A stretch of 64,000 nucleotides of DNA from Methylomarinum vadi (GTDB lineage Bacteria; Pseudomonadota; Gammaproteobacteria; Methylococcales; Methylomonadaceae). The DNA lies in NCBI RefSeq assembly GCF_000733935.1, contig NZ_JPON01000001.1:1550001-1614000 (forward strand), written 5' to 3'. Positions 23,973 to 32,661 of this stretch are shown here, piece after piece (the stretch's first letter is position 1; each line of letters begins with the position of its first letter). The position numbers were made by a program, and so were the translations under genes. The notes beneath the pieces are model-generated. The model saw nothing but the letters and a program-made list of their open reading frames with translations. It was not told where the DNA came from and searched no databases.

Positions 23973-24136
23973 AGACTAGCCTATCCTTGCCTATTGCATT
24001 CCTTTGGCGAGGTTCTCGGGCGATCAATGCGCGGAGCCACGACTTTCATCGCGGCATGAATTGTGTAGAACATATGAGTTATCAGTATCGTGAGAAATTG
24101 TCAGTTTAACCAATCTTGAACTCATTGACGGCATTT

Positions 24137-25505
24137 TCATGAATAAAATCGCGCCATCTCCCAGCTCGCCGTCAACACATAGCCGCTAAAGGCGACCGCG
24201 AGCGACAACAAATAGGGAAAATCCAGCTGCATACCGACTATCCAGGTAACGATGCCCCCTAGCAAGGCCGCTGCGGCGCTGTAAACGCCACCGAAACGGC
24301 TGAAGAGGGCGAAGATGACGACGACGAAGATGCCTGCACTACCGAAGTGCCGACGCCTCTTCGACCAGGTTGTAGACGCGGTTGGCATTCCAGGCCAGAA
24401 CGAAGGCAACGATACCGCACCCCATCACCAGCAGTCGAGCGAGGCGGATTTTATGCGTTTCCTCGCTGACCTTGAATACCGAAATCAGCAGGTTGTGGGA
24501 CATCAGCGCCGACGCCGCCAACAAGGCGCTGTCGACGGTCGACAAAATCGCCGAAATCAACGCCCCGGCGAAGATGATGTAAAGAAAGGTCGGCAAGAAT
24601 TGTTGTGCCAATTGCGGCAGAATCTGTTCCGGCTCGCTCAGTTCGGGCAGGATATTGCCTCCTGTCAAACCGATCATGACCGGAATCAGACCCACCGACA
24701 AATACAGCAGGCCGCCACCGATACAGGCGCGTTGCGCGACTTGCGGCGAGCGACTGGCCAACGTACGGGCGATCAGTTCCTGCGACAACACCGAACCGCA
24801 GATCGGAATGGCCCAAGCTTCCACGTTATGCAGCCAGGACTGTTGTTCCCCGCTGCGCATGCGCAAACGTTGTGGATCGATGCTATCGAGAGTGACCGAC
24901 AGGCTGCCGTGATGATCGACCACCAGCCAGGCGATCAACAACAGGCCTATCAGCAAGGCGACGCCCTGCACCGCGTCGGTGACGACATCGGCCAGCAGGC
25001 CGCCGTACATGGTATAAACGATGACGACCAGCGCCGCGATGCTGATGGTGAATTCGACCTCCAGCCCGGAGGAGGCCGACAACACCTGGCCGAAGGCGCG
25101 GATCTGCACCGCCGCCCACATAATCGATCCCGGAACGAGCAACAGCACGGCCAGCATTTCGATGTTGCGGGAGTAACGCTGGCGAAACAAGTCCGCCAAT
25201 GTCATCAACTGTCGCCGCCATAACGGTATCGCAAACACCAACCCCATAACGACCAGACACATGGCATAACCGAAGGGGTCGACCGTCGCGCCCGCCAAAC
25301 CCTGTTCGTACACCGCGCCGGCCGCGCCGATACAGGTTTCCGCGCCGAACCAGGTGGCGAAAACGCTGAGTGTCGCCAACGGATAGCCGAGACTGCGCCC
25401 GGCCAGCAAATAATCGGCTTCGCTGGCGATACGACGCGACAGCCAAACGCCGATCAGCAATTGCAGCAAAATGTAGGCGGCGATACCGAATACAATTATG
25501 TTCAT
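24137..25505 (-). pseudogene. Sodium:solute symporter (SSS family), frameshifted
   Basis: Two overlapping minus frames make one transporter. 24339-25505 gives 388 residues with about ten membrane helices and SSS features (ADYLLAGRSLGYPLATLSVFATWFGAET, STVDSALLAASALMSHN) ending EEASALR. The other frame continues FGSAGIFVVVIFALFSRFGG to 24137. Dropping one base near 24347 fuses them (EEASA-FGSAG) into a protein of about 455 residues, the normal size. The substrate is unknown. The gene is either inactivated near its 3' end or affected by an assembly error. It lies beside another frameshifted gene. Confidence 0.82.
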
Positions 25506-25554
25506 CAGACCTATAGATATTTATCTTGCTTATACGGTTGTTAACAAGGACGGC

Positions 25555-25641
25555 TTATACACAAAAGCTGTGGATAACTCTGTGGCTAGATTGTCGAAAT
25601 GCAGGCTAACTGTCCATCAGCATTGCATTTTTGTTAAATTG
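25555..25641 (+). repeat. 87-bp DnaA-box repeat, unit A
   Basis: First of three 87-bp repeats (others at 26466-26552 and 26843-26929). It contains two perfect DnaA boxes, TTATACACA at 25555-25563 and the complement-strand TGTGGATAA at 25569-25577, then a shared GATTGTC block, and ends with the shared TTTTTGTTAAATTG. AT-rich sequence follows. Confidence 0.9.
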
Positions 25642-25715
25642 ATCAAATATTGGTCAAAGACAGATAATCTAACGTATTCAACAACATAAAAAAGGCAATG
25701 GGAAATTTTATGCAA

Positions 25716-26292
25716 CTAAACAACCACCCGCTCAAGCGGGTGGGTTCCAATAACGGACTGAAAGTCCGGATACGCGTCGACTAAACGACGCGTCTTAGTC
25801 GGGCTCCATCTTGAAATTATCGTTTGGATTAGGTTCAAAGTGATGCTCCAAATATTGCTTTATCATCTCATCAGTCATTTGCCCCACTGTGGCGCAAAAA
25901 TAACCGCGGGCTCAAAAATGTCGACCCCAATATCGCTTTTTCAAGTGCGGGAACTCTTCGAACAGATAGCTCGAAGTTCGTCCCTTGATTCGCCTCATGA
26001 TTTCGCTTGGGGCCATAGTCGGCGGCGCACTCACCAAAATGTGCACATGATCTTTGCTCACGACACCTTTGATAATCCGTATCTCAAAGGCTTCGCATGT
26101 CTGCCGCACCAAGTCTCTCACTCGTTCGGCTATTTCATCCTTCAGCACTTTATAACGATACTTCGTAACCCAAACAAAATGATACTCAATTTGGTAAACC
26201 GTATGGCTGCCGTATCTATAGTCCATCGCCACCTCCTTGGGCAAATTATCGCAGCTAAAGCTGACCGGCTAAAGCCGGTGGTTTAAACCTTA
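25716..26292 (-). mobile_element. IS200/IS605-family insertion sequence (approximate ends)
   Basis: A single-gene element with a Y1 transposase frame and hairpins rather than inverted repeats at its ends: CCACCCGCT/AGCGGGTGG at 25724-25743 and ACCGGCT/AGCCGGT at 26264-26279. Two more small hairpins follow the left one. Ends are estimated, not mapped. It sits between DnaA-box units; subtracting roughly 580 bp restores the spacing seen in the other units. The transposase has a nonsense codon. Confidence 0.85.
25795..26226 (-). pseudogene. tnpA: IS200/IS605 TnpA transposase with in-frame stop
   Basis: From the ATG at 26226 (GGAGG 5 bases upstream) the frame encodes MDYRYGSHTVYQIEYHFVWV and the HUH motif in KDHVHILVSAPP, reaching YWGRHF. 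A TGA follows at 25912-25914, where family members have Trp. Reading on in the same frame gives ARGYFCATVGQ...MIKQYLEHHFEPNP and a natural stop at 25795. The lost segment contains the catalytic Tyr (IKQYLEHH). A single TGG-to-TGA change explains it, so the element cannot move itself unless the stop is read through. Confidence 0.88.
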
Positions 26293-26465
26293 TGATGGAT
26301 AATTAAGGAGCGCTCGCTTGGATATTCTTAGCTGAAAAATTTATGTGCATAAGACGAGATCCAGCCGATTCATTGTCACTGCCTGGCGAGCGACTGAACT
26401 TAACGCCTGATAATTCATTGATTCAGCCAGTCCACTTAGTCGTCACCGGAAAGTTAAGCACCACT

Positions 26466-26552
26466 TTACCCACAATTCCTGTGGATAACTTTGTGGACAG
26501 ATTGTCGAAACGTGTGCTAACTAACCATAAATATTACATTTTTGTTAAATTG
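26466..26552 (+). repeat. 87-bp DnaA-box repeat, unit B
   Basis: Second 87-bp unit: TTACCCACA (one mismatch) at 26466-26474, perfect TGTGGATAA at 26480-26488, the GATTGTCGAAA block and the terminal TTTTTGTTAAATTG. The similarity to unit C continues to 26677, where a perfect TGTGCATAA box lies. Confidence 0.9.
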
Positions 26553-26842
26553 GCCATTGTTTACACAATAAACAAAATAACATAAAAATCAATAAGATAA
26601 TAAGTTATATCGCCAGATTCAAACAAATTCCTTCGCATTAAGGCAACTGTATCGACTTCAAACCTTTCTGTGCATAAGAGCTTTATTCCACATTTTTCGC
26701 GGCCGGCCTTTCACATATTTTTTTGGCCATTCGAGAAAATAACACTGCCCGATGAAAAAAAGAAATCAACATTTATCGGCACAAATAAAAGTGATTTATG
26801 AACAACCTGGCTAAGTATTGATCGATATTGGAAAATTTCGCT

Positions 26843-26929
26843 TTACCCACAAAAGCTGTGGATAACTCTGTGGATAGATTGTCTAAATACGTCGCAACGT
26901 CCCATAACTGTTACATTTTTGTTAAATTG
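26843..26929 (+). repeat. 87-bp DnaA-box repeat, unit C
   Basis: Third 87-bp unit: TTACCCACA at 26843-26851, perfect TGTGGATAA at 26857-26865, and a second near-box TGTGGATAG at 26869-26877. It ends with the same TTTTTGTTAAATTG. The similarity to unit B continues to 27054. Confidence 0.9.
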
Positions 26930-27136
26930 ACTATTTTTTAACCAGCCAACAAAAATTATTTCTTTCAATGACTTATAAAAGTCAACAATAATTTTTACGA
27001 GACGTAAACGCTATGCCAAGAAATCATATCGACTGAAAACCTTTCTGTGTATTAATATGCATTGCCTATTCGATTGCTAACCCACGCCATTGCAAAAACT
27101 AGCAGCCGAAACATGCAGTCGCATACTAAATGCGAT

Positions 27137-27661
27137 TCAAGCAAGGGTTTTGATCATCTTATAGTCGTCCATGATGAACCCTTCTCCAATATCTTCAACC
27201 AAGCTGCCGCTATTTCGGAAACCGTTTCGTTGATAAAAGCGAATGGCTAAGTCATTATAGCGGTTGACGGTTAGCCATAATTCGGCAATGCCTTGTCGCT
27301 GACATTCCCGTTCTATATAGTCGAGAATTTTTTTGCCCAATCCGCAACCGCGCAAAGGCTTGCGCACGTATAGCTTGCTCAGTTTCATGGAACCGTCACC
27401 GATTGTCGAAACGGCAAAATAAGCCGCCCATTGTTGCCCATGCAACAGCAAAAAGTATCGACAGCCATCGGCAATCTGTCGGTTAATCGCTGCCCTGCTC
27501 TGGAAATTATTCAACATATAATCAACCTGCGCTTGGCCAATGATGGCAAGATAATGATCTTGCCAAATTTCTTTGGCCAATTCGCAAAGGACACTGATTT
27601 GCTCGTCCCGCCGGACCGCAATAATCTGAATTCCTGGCGGTTTATCGTAAATTGCTGGCAT
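27137..27661 (-). CDS. GNAT-family N-acetyltransferase
   Basis: About 174 residues with the GNAT fold. The acetyl-CoA pyrophosphate-binding loop is in LYVRKPLRGCGLGKKIL near residue 105 (Q/RxxGxG/A pattern). The following helix and the motif B region LTVNRYNDLAIRFYQRNGF are typical. The substrate is not predictable; small amines, antibiotics or protein N-termini are all possible. It stands alone, convergent with the candidate origin region and divergent from the lipase-like gene. Confidence 0.85.
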   Translation of the reverse strand: MPAIYDKPPGIQIIAVRRDEQISVLCELAKEIWQDHYLAIIGQAQVDYMLNNFQSRAAINRQIADGCRYFLLLHGQQWAAYFAVSTIGDGSMKLSKLYVRKPLRGCGLGKKILDYIERECQRQGIAELWLTVNRYNDLAIRFYQRNGFRNSGSLVEDIGEGFIMDDYKMIKTLA

Positions 27662-27699
27662 TGCCAAAAAATACCGACTTTTCCGTTAACATTATACTG

Positions 27700-27785
27700 T
27701 TCGCAAAATTCGGTTTCTTTGCCGCCATCACCCAGTCTTCTTTAGGAGGGCGAAGGTTTTTAAGGTGCCGAATTTTGATGCGAAG
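27700..27785. repeat. REP-type element related to the 6377/60125 repeat
   Basis: GCAAAATTCGG near 27703 and CCGAATTTTGATGC near 27769 form an inverted repeat around TTTAGGAGGGCGAAGG. The second half matches the GCCGAATTTTGAT segment of the repeats at 6377-6440 and 60125-60190. It lies in the divergent promoter region of the GNAT and lipase-like genes. Confidence 0.55.
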
Positions 27786-27822
27786 ATTATAGCGTCATGA
27801 AAGACTGGCCGGATTAATATCG

Positions 27823-28887
27823 ATGAAAAAAAAGAGTTTAGCTTTATTGAATTTATTGTTGATCTCGCTACTGTTACCGGCTTGCGCCCCGGTCGTGGTA
27901 AAACCGGGCCTATTCAACAATCAGGGCCGTTTAACCCCAAATACCTTCATCACCGATGACGGTATGAAACTGCCGTTATCCAGCTGGCAAGCCGAACAGA
28001 GCAAAGCTGTCATTATCGCCTTGCATGGCTTCAACGACTACCGGCAATTCTTCCAAGCGCCTGCCCAATTTTTCCAGCAACACGGCATTACTTCCTACGC
28101 CTACGACCAGCGGGGCTTCGGCGCCACCCCCAATCGCGGTTATTGGGCTGGCATCGATGCCTATACCAACGATTTGGCTTTATTTAGCCGCCTGATCAAG
28201 CAACGACATCCCGATACCCCTGTGTATTTATTGGGGGAAAGCATGGGCGGCGCCGTCATCATCAATACCGTCACCCAACCTTCGTCGCCCGCCATAGACG
28301 GTATAATCCTGGCGGCCCCGGCCGTGTGGGGCCGTAAAACCATGCCGTGGTACCAGACCGCTTTATTGTGGTCCCTGTCTTATAGTTTGCCATGGCTGAC
28401 CCTGACCGGCGAGGACCTGGAAATCACTGCGTCGGATAATATAGACATGTTGAAAGCATTGGGCCGCGACCCCCTCGTGATCAAGGAAACCCGGGTCGAC
28501 GCCATCCATGGCTTGGTCAATTTGATGGACCGGGCATTGGAAAACGCCGAACGGTTAACGGTCGATACCCTATTGCTATACGGTGAAAAAGACGAAATAA
28601 TTCCCCGCCGACCGACGATGATTTTTCTCCAGGGTTTATTGGACAAGCACGCTCGCGCCAAAACCATCGCCTTTTATCCGAATGGCTACCATATGTTGTT
28701 GCGCGACCTGCAAGCACCGGTTCTATGGCGCGATATTGCGGCCTGGATAAGTTCGCATGGCGCGCCATTGCCTTCCGGCGCGGACAAGCATGCTCAACAC
28801 TGGCTGAAACAAAACGAGGTATCCGCCGCTGGATTGCTAAACCCAGAGCCGGACCAAGCCCACCATGATTTCCCGGCGCCCGGCTGA
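27823..28887 (+). CDS. Alpha/beta-hydrolase lipoprotein (monoacylglycerol-lipase-like)
   Basis: 354 residues. The lipobox LLPAC near residues 17-21 predicts a membrane-anchored lipoprotein. The fold is the serine-aminopeptidase/Hydrolase_4 type: oxyanion region ALHGFNDY (about 66), DQRGFG (about 93), the nucleophile Ser in GESMGGA (about 143), an Asp in LYGEKDEI (about 255) and the His in GYHMLLRD (about 288). It probably cleaves lysophospholipids or monoacylglycerols at the envelope. Family and triad are clear; the substrate is inferred. Confidence 0.88.
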   Translation: MKKKSLALLNLLLISLLLPACAPVVVKPGLFNNQGRLTPNTFITDDGMKLPLSSWQAEQSKAVIIALHGFNDYRQFFQAPAQFFQQHGITSYAYDQRGFGATPNRGYWAGIDAYTNDLALFSRLIKQRHPDTPVYLLGESMGGAVIINTVTQPSSPAIDGIILAAPAVWGRKTMPWYQTALLWSLSYSLPWLTLTGEDLEITASDNIDMLKALGRDPLVIKETRVDAIHGLVNLMDRALENAERLTVDTLLLYGEKDEIIPRRPTMIFLQGLLDKHARAKTIAFYPNGYHMLLRDLQAPVLWRDIAAWISSHGAPLPSGADKHAQHWLKQNEVSAAGLLNPEPDQAHHDFPAPG

Positions 28888-28973
28888 GGCACGCGCGATT
28901 CGCGTCGACCCGGCACAATCATTCATTGGTCGCGATTGATTTCGAGCGGACCTCCCTCCCGCTCCCTGCTCAA

Positions 28974-29321
28974 TCAGCCAAAGGTCGAGCCGTTCCAGCC
29001 CCAATATTCGGCCGGGCAATTATCGAACTCGATATAAACCCGATCGGGCGGCAGTTGCAATCTGCCTTGCAGCAACTTGCTAATGGACGCGGATAATGCC
29101 TTGGCCTGGGTCGAAGTCAAGCCGATACTCTTGCATTCCAGATAAGCCAGCGGGTCGCTGCTGCCGGCAAAGATCATATCCCGTTCGGCGGCTAACTCCA
29201 CCATGACGTAGCGTTCCGGCTTACCGGTTTCTCCGGACAGCAGTTGCGATAATTCGCTCAACAATTGCGGCGATTGTTCCCGGCCGATACCGACATTGGT
29301 TCTCAGTTTCAAATAAGGCAT
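28974..29321 (-). CDS. MIF-like phenylpyruvate tautomerase family protein
   Basis: 115 residues, typical MIF length. Pro2 follows Met1 (MPYLKLRTNV) and would become the catalytic N-terminal proline. The stretch PERYVMVEL, then a hydrophobic SIGLTS and a C-terminal VYIEFDNCPAEYWGWNGSTFG, match the family. Bacterial members tautomerise enol/keto acids; the physiological substrate is usually unknown. It lies 23 bases downstream of a Tas-like reductase on the same strand and is probably co-transcribed. Confidence 0.88.
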   Translation of the reverse strand: MPYLKLRTNVGIGREQSPQLLSELSQLLSGETGKPERYVMVELAAERDMIFAGSSDPLAYLECKSIGLTSTQAKALSASISKLLQGRLQLPPDRVYIEFDNCPAEYWGWNGSTFG

Positions 29322-29344
29322 GTCTGGATCTCACGATTATTCAA

Positions 29345-30382
29345 TTAAGGACAAGGATTGGGATAACGCTGCTGAATGGCTTCGATCTCATCCAGCAATT
29401 GTTCGGGCAAAACCAGTTCGATACTTTTTAGATTTTCCTGTAATTGCTCAAGATTGGTCGCGCCGATGATATTGGCGCCGACAAAAGGCCGGTTATTGAC
29501 GAAAGCCAGCGCCATTTGTGCCGGCGACAGACCATATTTCCGCGCCAATTCGACGTATTCCCGCGTGGCCGCGACGCCGTTGACTGTGGAATAACGTTTA
29601 TAGCTGTCGAACAAGCTCAGTCTTGCTTTCTCGGGTTTGTGATCAAGATATTTGCCGCTCAAGACCCCGAAACCAAGCGGCGAATAGGCCAGCAACGGAA
29701 TCTGCTCCCGATGACTGATTTCGGCCAAGCCAATTTCGTAACTGCGATTAAGCAAGTTATAGGGATTTTGTATCGAGACGATGCGCGGCAAACCGAATTT
29801 GTCACTCAGGCGTAAATACTCCATGACGCCCCAGGGCGTTTCGTTAGAGACCCCGATATAACGGACCTTTCCCGCCTTAACCAGACCGCCTAACGCCGAA
29901 AGCGTTTCCTCCAACGAGGCGGGCGGCGACTCAGCGGGATATTGATAGCCCAGTTTACCGAAAAAATTGGTTTGACGGTCGGGCCAATGGACCTGGTACA
30001 AATCCAAATAATCGGTTTGTAACCGACGCAGGCTGCCATCGATCGCCTGTTCGATATTGGCCCGGTTCAGGCAAGCCTTGCCGTCCCTGATATGCGGCAA
30101 CCAATCGGCTTGACCGACCACCTTGGAGGCAAGGATGATGCGGTCACGCTTGCCGCTTTTAGCAAGCCAGTTGCCGATGATGCGTTCGGTCGCCCCATAG
30201 GTTTCGTTACGCGGAGGTATCGAATACATTTCCGCCGTATCGATAAAATTGACGCCATAATCAAGCGCCCTATCCAATTGAGCATGTCCCTCCGCCTCGC
30301 TATTCTGTTGCCCGAAGGTCATGGTTCCCAGACAAATTTCACTGACTTCGAGTTGCGAGTCTCCAAGTTGCCGATAACGCAT
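29345..30382 (-). CDS. NADP(H)-dependent aldo/keto reductase, Tas-like
   Basis: 345 residues from the ATG at 30382; an upstream frame start at 30469 adds 29 unlikely residues. The beginning MRYRQLGDSQLEVSEICLGTMTFG, the catalytic Asp/Tyr in FIDTAEMYSIPP (about 45) and the Lys in ILASKVVG match E. coli Tas in both sequence and length. The C-terminal cofactor region (ANIIGATNLEQLQENL) is intact. It reduces aldehydes or ketones with NADPH. Confidence 0.88.
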   Translation of the reverse strand: MRYRQLGDSQLEVSEICLGTMTFGQQNSEAEGHAQLDRALDYGVNFIDTAEMYSIPPRNETYGATERIIGNWLAKSGKRDRIILASKVVGQADWLPHIRDGKACLNRANIEQAIDGSLRRLQTDYLDLYQVHWPDRQTNFFGKLGYQYPAESPPASLEETLSALGGLVKAGKVRYIGVSNETPWGVMEYLRLSDKFGLPRIVSIQNPYNLLNRSYEIGLAEISHREQIPLLAYSPLGFGVLSGKYLDHKPEKARLSLFDSYKRYSTVNGVAATREYVELARKYGLSPAQMALAFVNNRPFVGANIIGATNLEQLQENLKSIELVLPEQLLDEIEAIQQRYPNPCP

Positions 30383-30568
30383 ATTGCCTACTTCCTTAGA
30401 TTCACAAAATTTTCCCAATCTTAGCAAATTAGCGATTGTTTGCCAGCGTCCAAAACACGATAACGACAATAATATTGACTTTTGACCCTATCCTTATATA
30501 ACTAAATAATCTTTTTTAATCCACTTGTCCCATAGTCCAGTCATTTTATCTAATGGCTAGGCAGATTT

Positions 30569-30736
30569 ATGAACAGCAACAGTTTAAAAGCCCGCACGAT
30601 AACCGCGTTGGTCATTTGCTTATTCATGGTGCTAGGCGTCGGCCCCATTCCCCTCACCAGTACGTTCGGTTTGTTTATCGTGATGTTCAGACCGCGCTGG
30701 TTTAAACAACTGGTCAGCCACATTTATTCCGGTTGA
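30569..30736 (+). CDS. Small membrane protein (55 residues)
   Basis: A 55-codon frame: MNSNSLKARTITALVICLF followed by MVLGVGPIPLTSTFGLFIVMF and a basic tail (RPRWFKQLVSHIYSG). It has two hydrophobic segments with a Gly/Pro turn and a positive C-terminus, a plausible small inner-membrane hairpin. The Shine-Dalgarno is weak. The composition looks selected, but I cannot name a family. It lies in the 500-bp gap between the Tas-like gene and the protein at 30896. Confidence 0.55.
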   Translation: MNSNSLKARTITALVICLFMVLGVGPIPLTSTFGLFIVMFRPRWFKQLVSHIYSG

Positions 30737-30895
30737 ATTAGCTTCAAAACACCCCTAAGGACAGCATTCACCCATTACCCAACCGATGGTTCTATTGTTT
30801 GGAAGTTTAAGTAATATTTAGATAAACTTACACCAGTAGTCTAAACTTGATGTCAGCAAGGTTTAGCGATTGAATTATTCAACCATGGAAAATTT

Positions 30896-32479
30896 GTGAA
30901 AAATTCTTTTTTTCTGGTCATTCCCGAACAAAAGCACGATCCGGAGCTATTACAATCCTTTGACGAAGAAACGTTAACGAGTTGGGTTGCCGAATTACCC
31001 ACCGCCAACCCGGGGCTATCCACCCGTTTATTTCATGATCTGATCATCGAAATGAATGGCTTGAAAATGCCGGCGCAAAAGCGACTGGAAGGCCTTGAAC
31101 GACTTAGGCCCAGTTTTCTTGTCATCGAGGACTATCTGCGTTCCAGGCTGATCAAGTCCGGCTTTCCGAAGAGCACGAACGATTGCAAAATCATGGATGT
31201 GCTGGTTTCGATAGAAAAAGAATTCACAATCGGTTACTGGATGATCGTCAAGGAACTGACTCGCCGTGAAATCGGCTGGTTTCAAGGGAAAAATACCGCG
31301 TTGACGATACAGCGCACCATCAAGGGTCTCAGCAGTATTGTCGTTACGCATTACATGATGAATCGCCCGGTCCCCGATTGGATCTGGATCGATCTGCATT
31401 CTCTTTACAAATTAAGCATTAAGGTAAAAAAAGACTCATCCAAGATCACCGATGAATCCTGTACCTTCGGCAAAACTACCACCAGCGAGGAATGCTATAA
31501 ACAAGTTCTGCTATTCAGTCTGACCGACCCGTCCGGCCTGATGCAGAAAGAATTCCGGCAGATTTACAATTTCATCGAGAAGATTAACGCCCTGGTCCGT
31601 ATCGAAAACCACCCAATCGACGAACAAAAACTGCAATGCGTGATTCTAATGGATGAGGATAGCGCGCCTTATTTCAATACCTCGGGCAAACAGGCCGACT
31701 CCTCCATGATGTATTTGGATCTGACTCGAATTATTAAGGCATTCCAACAAGCCGATAAATACTGTAGCGAAAATGAGCCTCGCTACAGTTCGATTGACCT
31801 TCATCAAACTAAATTCGGTAAATTGCCGGCCGAATTATTCAACTATTTATTGCAACGCTGGCAAGGCATCCCTTTGCAGGGAGCGGCTTTGTTTAGCGAC
31901 AGACTGGACAGATACATCGCCATCGGCCTGGAAGCGACCTACAACTTGCAATCCAGCAATGCCGAAGTCGACTTGAATGAATTGGAAATTCTCACCGAAA
32001 CCAATTCCGATATGGCTTTGAGTTGCCAATTCGATAATCCCGGCGTGCTATCGATCGGCAGTCTGGTAAGTTGCAGAAGAAAGGATGCCCCTCCCAGCGT
32101 CCGCTTGTTAGGCGTCATCAGCAAAATCACCATTCCCAAACAGGACAACAAACTGATCTTCGAATTAAACGTCGTCGCCAACCAAAGCTTTGCCGTCAAC
32201 TACCTCAACATCGATGCGCCGGCCGATTCCGAACCGCAGAAAGCCTTGCTGTATGCTCTGAAGGATAATAACGAGGAAAAAAGTTACATCATCTTCGACT
32301 CTTTCTTGTTCAAGGATGGAGACGTTCTGAGAATGTTCATGAACCAGGAAAATTTCCCCGTCATCTTGCGTGACCGCAAGAACATCGGTCTGGGCTATTG
32401 GCAATTCGAATGCAGGCGCCTGGCCGAAAAAGCGGTCTCGCCGGCCAGCCAAAAGAAAAAAGGCTATGATTTCATTTAA
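30896..32479 (+). CDS. Uncharacterised 527-residue cytosolic protein
   Basis: Starts with GTG (VKNSFFLVIPEQKHDPEL). No signal or membrane segment. The N-terminal two thirds are helical and contain LPTANPGLSTRLFHDLIIEMN and MNRPVPDWIWIDLHSLY. The C-terminal 130 residues are beta-rich and begin SIGSLVSCRRKDAPPSVRLLGVISKI, loosely like a PilZ barrel, but the RxxxR and D/NxSxxG c-di-GMP motifs are not clear. I do not recognise the family with confidence. The gene at 32662 follows in the same direction. Confidence 0.6.
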   Translation: MKNSFFLVIPEQKHDPELLQSFDEETLTSWVAELPTANPGLSTRLFHDLIIEMNGLKMPAQKRLEGLERLRPSFLVIEDYLRSRLIKSGFPKSTNDCKIMDVLVSIEKEFTIGYWMIVKELTRREIGWFQGKNTALTIQRTIKGLSSIVVTHYMMNRPVPDWIWIDLHSLYKLSIKVKKDSSKITDESCTFGKTTTSEECYKQVLLFSLTDPSGLMQKEFRQIYNFIEKINALVRIENHPIDEQKLQCVILMDEDSAPYFNTSGKQADSSMMYLDLTRIIKAFQQADKYCSENEPRYSSIDLHQTKFGKLPAELFNYLLQRWQGIPLQGAALFSDRLDRYIAIGLEATYNLQSSNAEVDLNELEILTETNSDMALSCQFDNPGVLSIGSLVSCRRKDAPPSVRLLGVISKITIPKQDNKLIFELNVVANQSFAVNYLNIDAPADSEPQKALLYALKDNNEEKSYIIFDSFLFKDGDVLRMFMNQENFPVILRDRKNIGLGYWQFECRRLAEKAVSPASQKKKGYDFI

Positions 32480-32661
32480 TTTCTTCGGCAATGGTAAAAA
32501 TCCTCAACATATTAAAACGATAATTCAGTAGAATAGCTTACCCTGCCGGTTTACCCTTCACGCATGCGAATAAGCACTTGAAATGTTCTGGCAGCATGGT
32601 AACTTTATAGCTTGTTTCATAATAATAATTACATACTTATCTTTACTAGAGGAATTTTAGA

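Larger units (their letters stand above)
25555..27054. other. Candidate replication origin / DnaA-binding locus
   Basis: About 900 bp of non-coding, AT-rich DNA (not counting an inserted IS) with six perfect 9-mer DnaA boxes (TTATNCACA or its complement) at 25555, 25569, 26344, 26480, 26669 and 26857. One-mismatch boxes lie at 26466, 26843, 26869 and 27046. The boxes are organised in three 87-bp repeats; the second and third extend to 212-bp units (26466-26677, 26843-27054) with a box at the same offset of 203. AT-rich tracts follow each unit. By chance fewer than 0.1 perfect boxes are expected. No dnaA, gidA or rep gene is in the window, so oriC versus a titration site is undecided. Confidence 0.65.

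Noticed and set aside
25498-25689. Short plus frame across the first DnaA-box unit
   Set aside because: Built from the non-coding repeat and with no homologous frame kept in units B and C.
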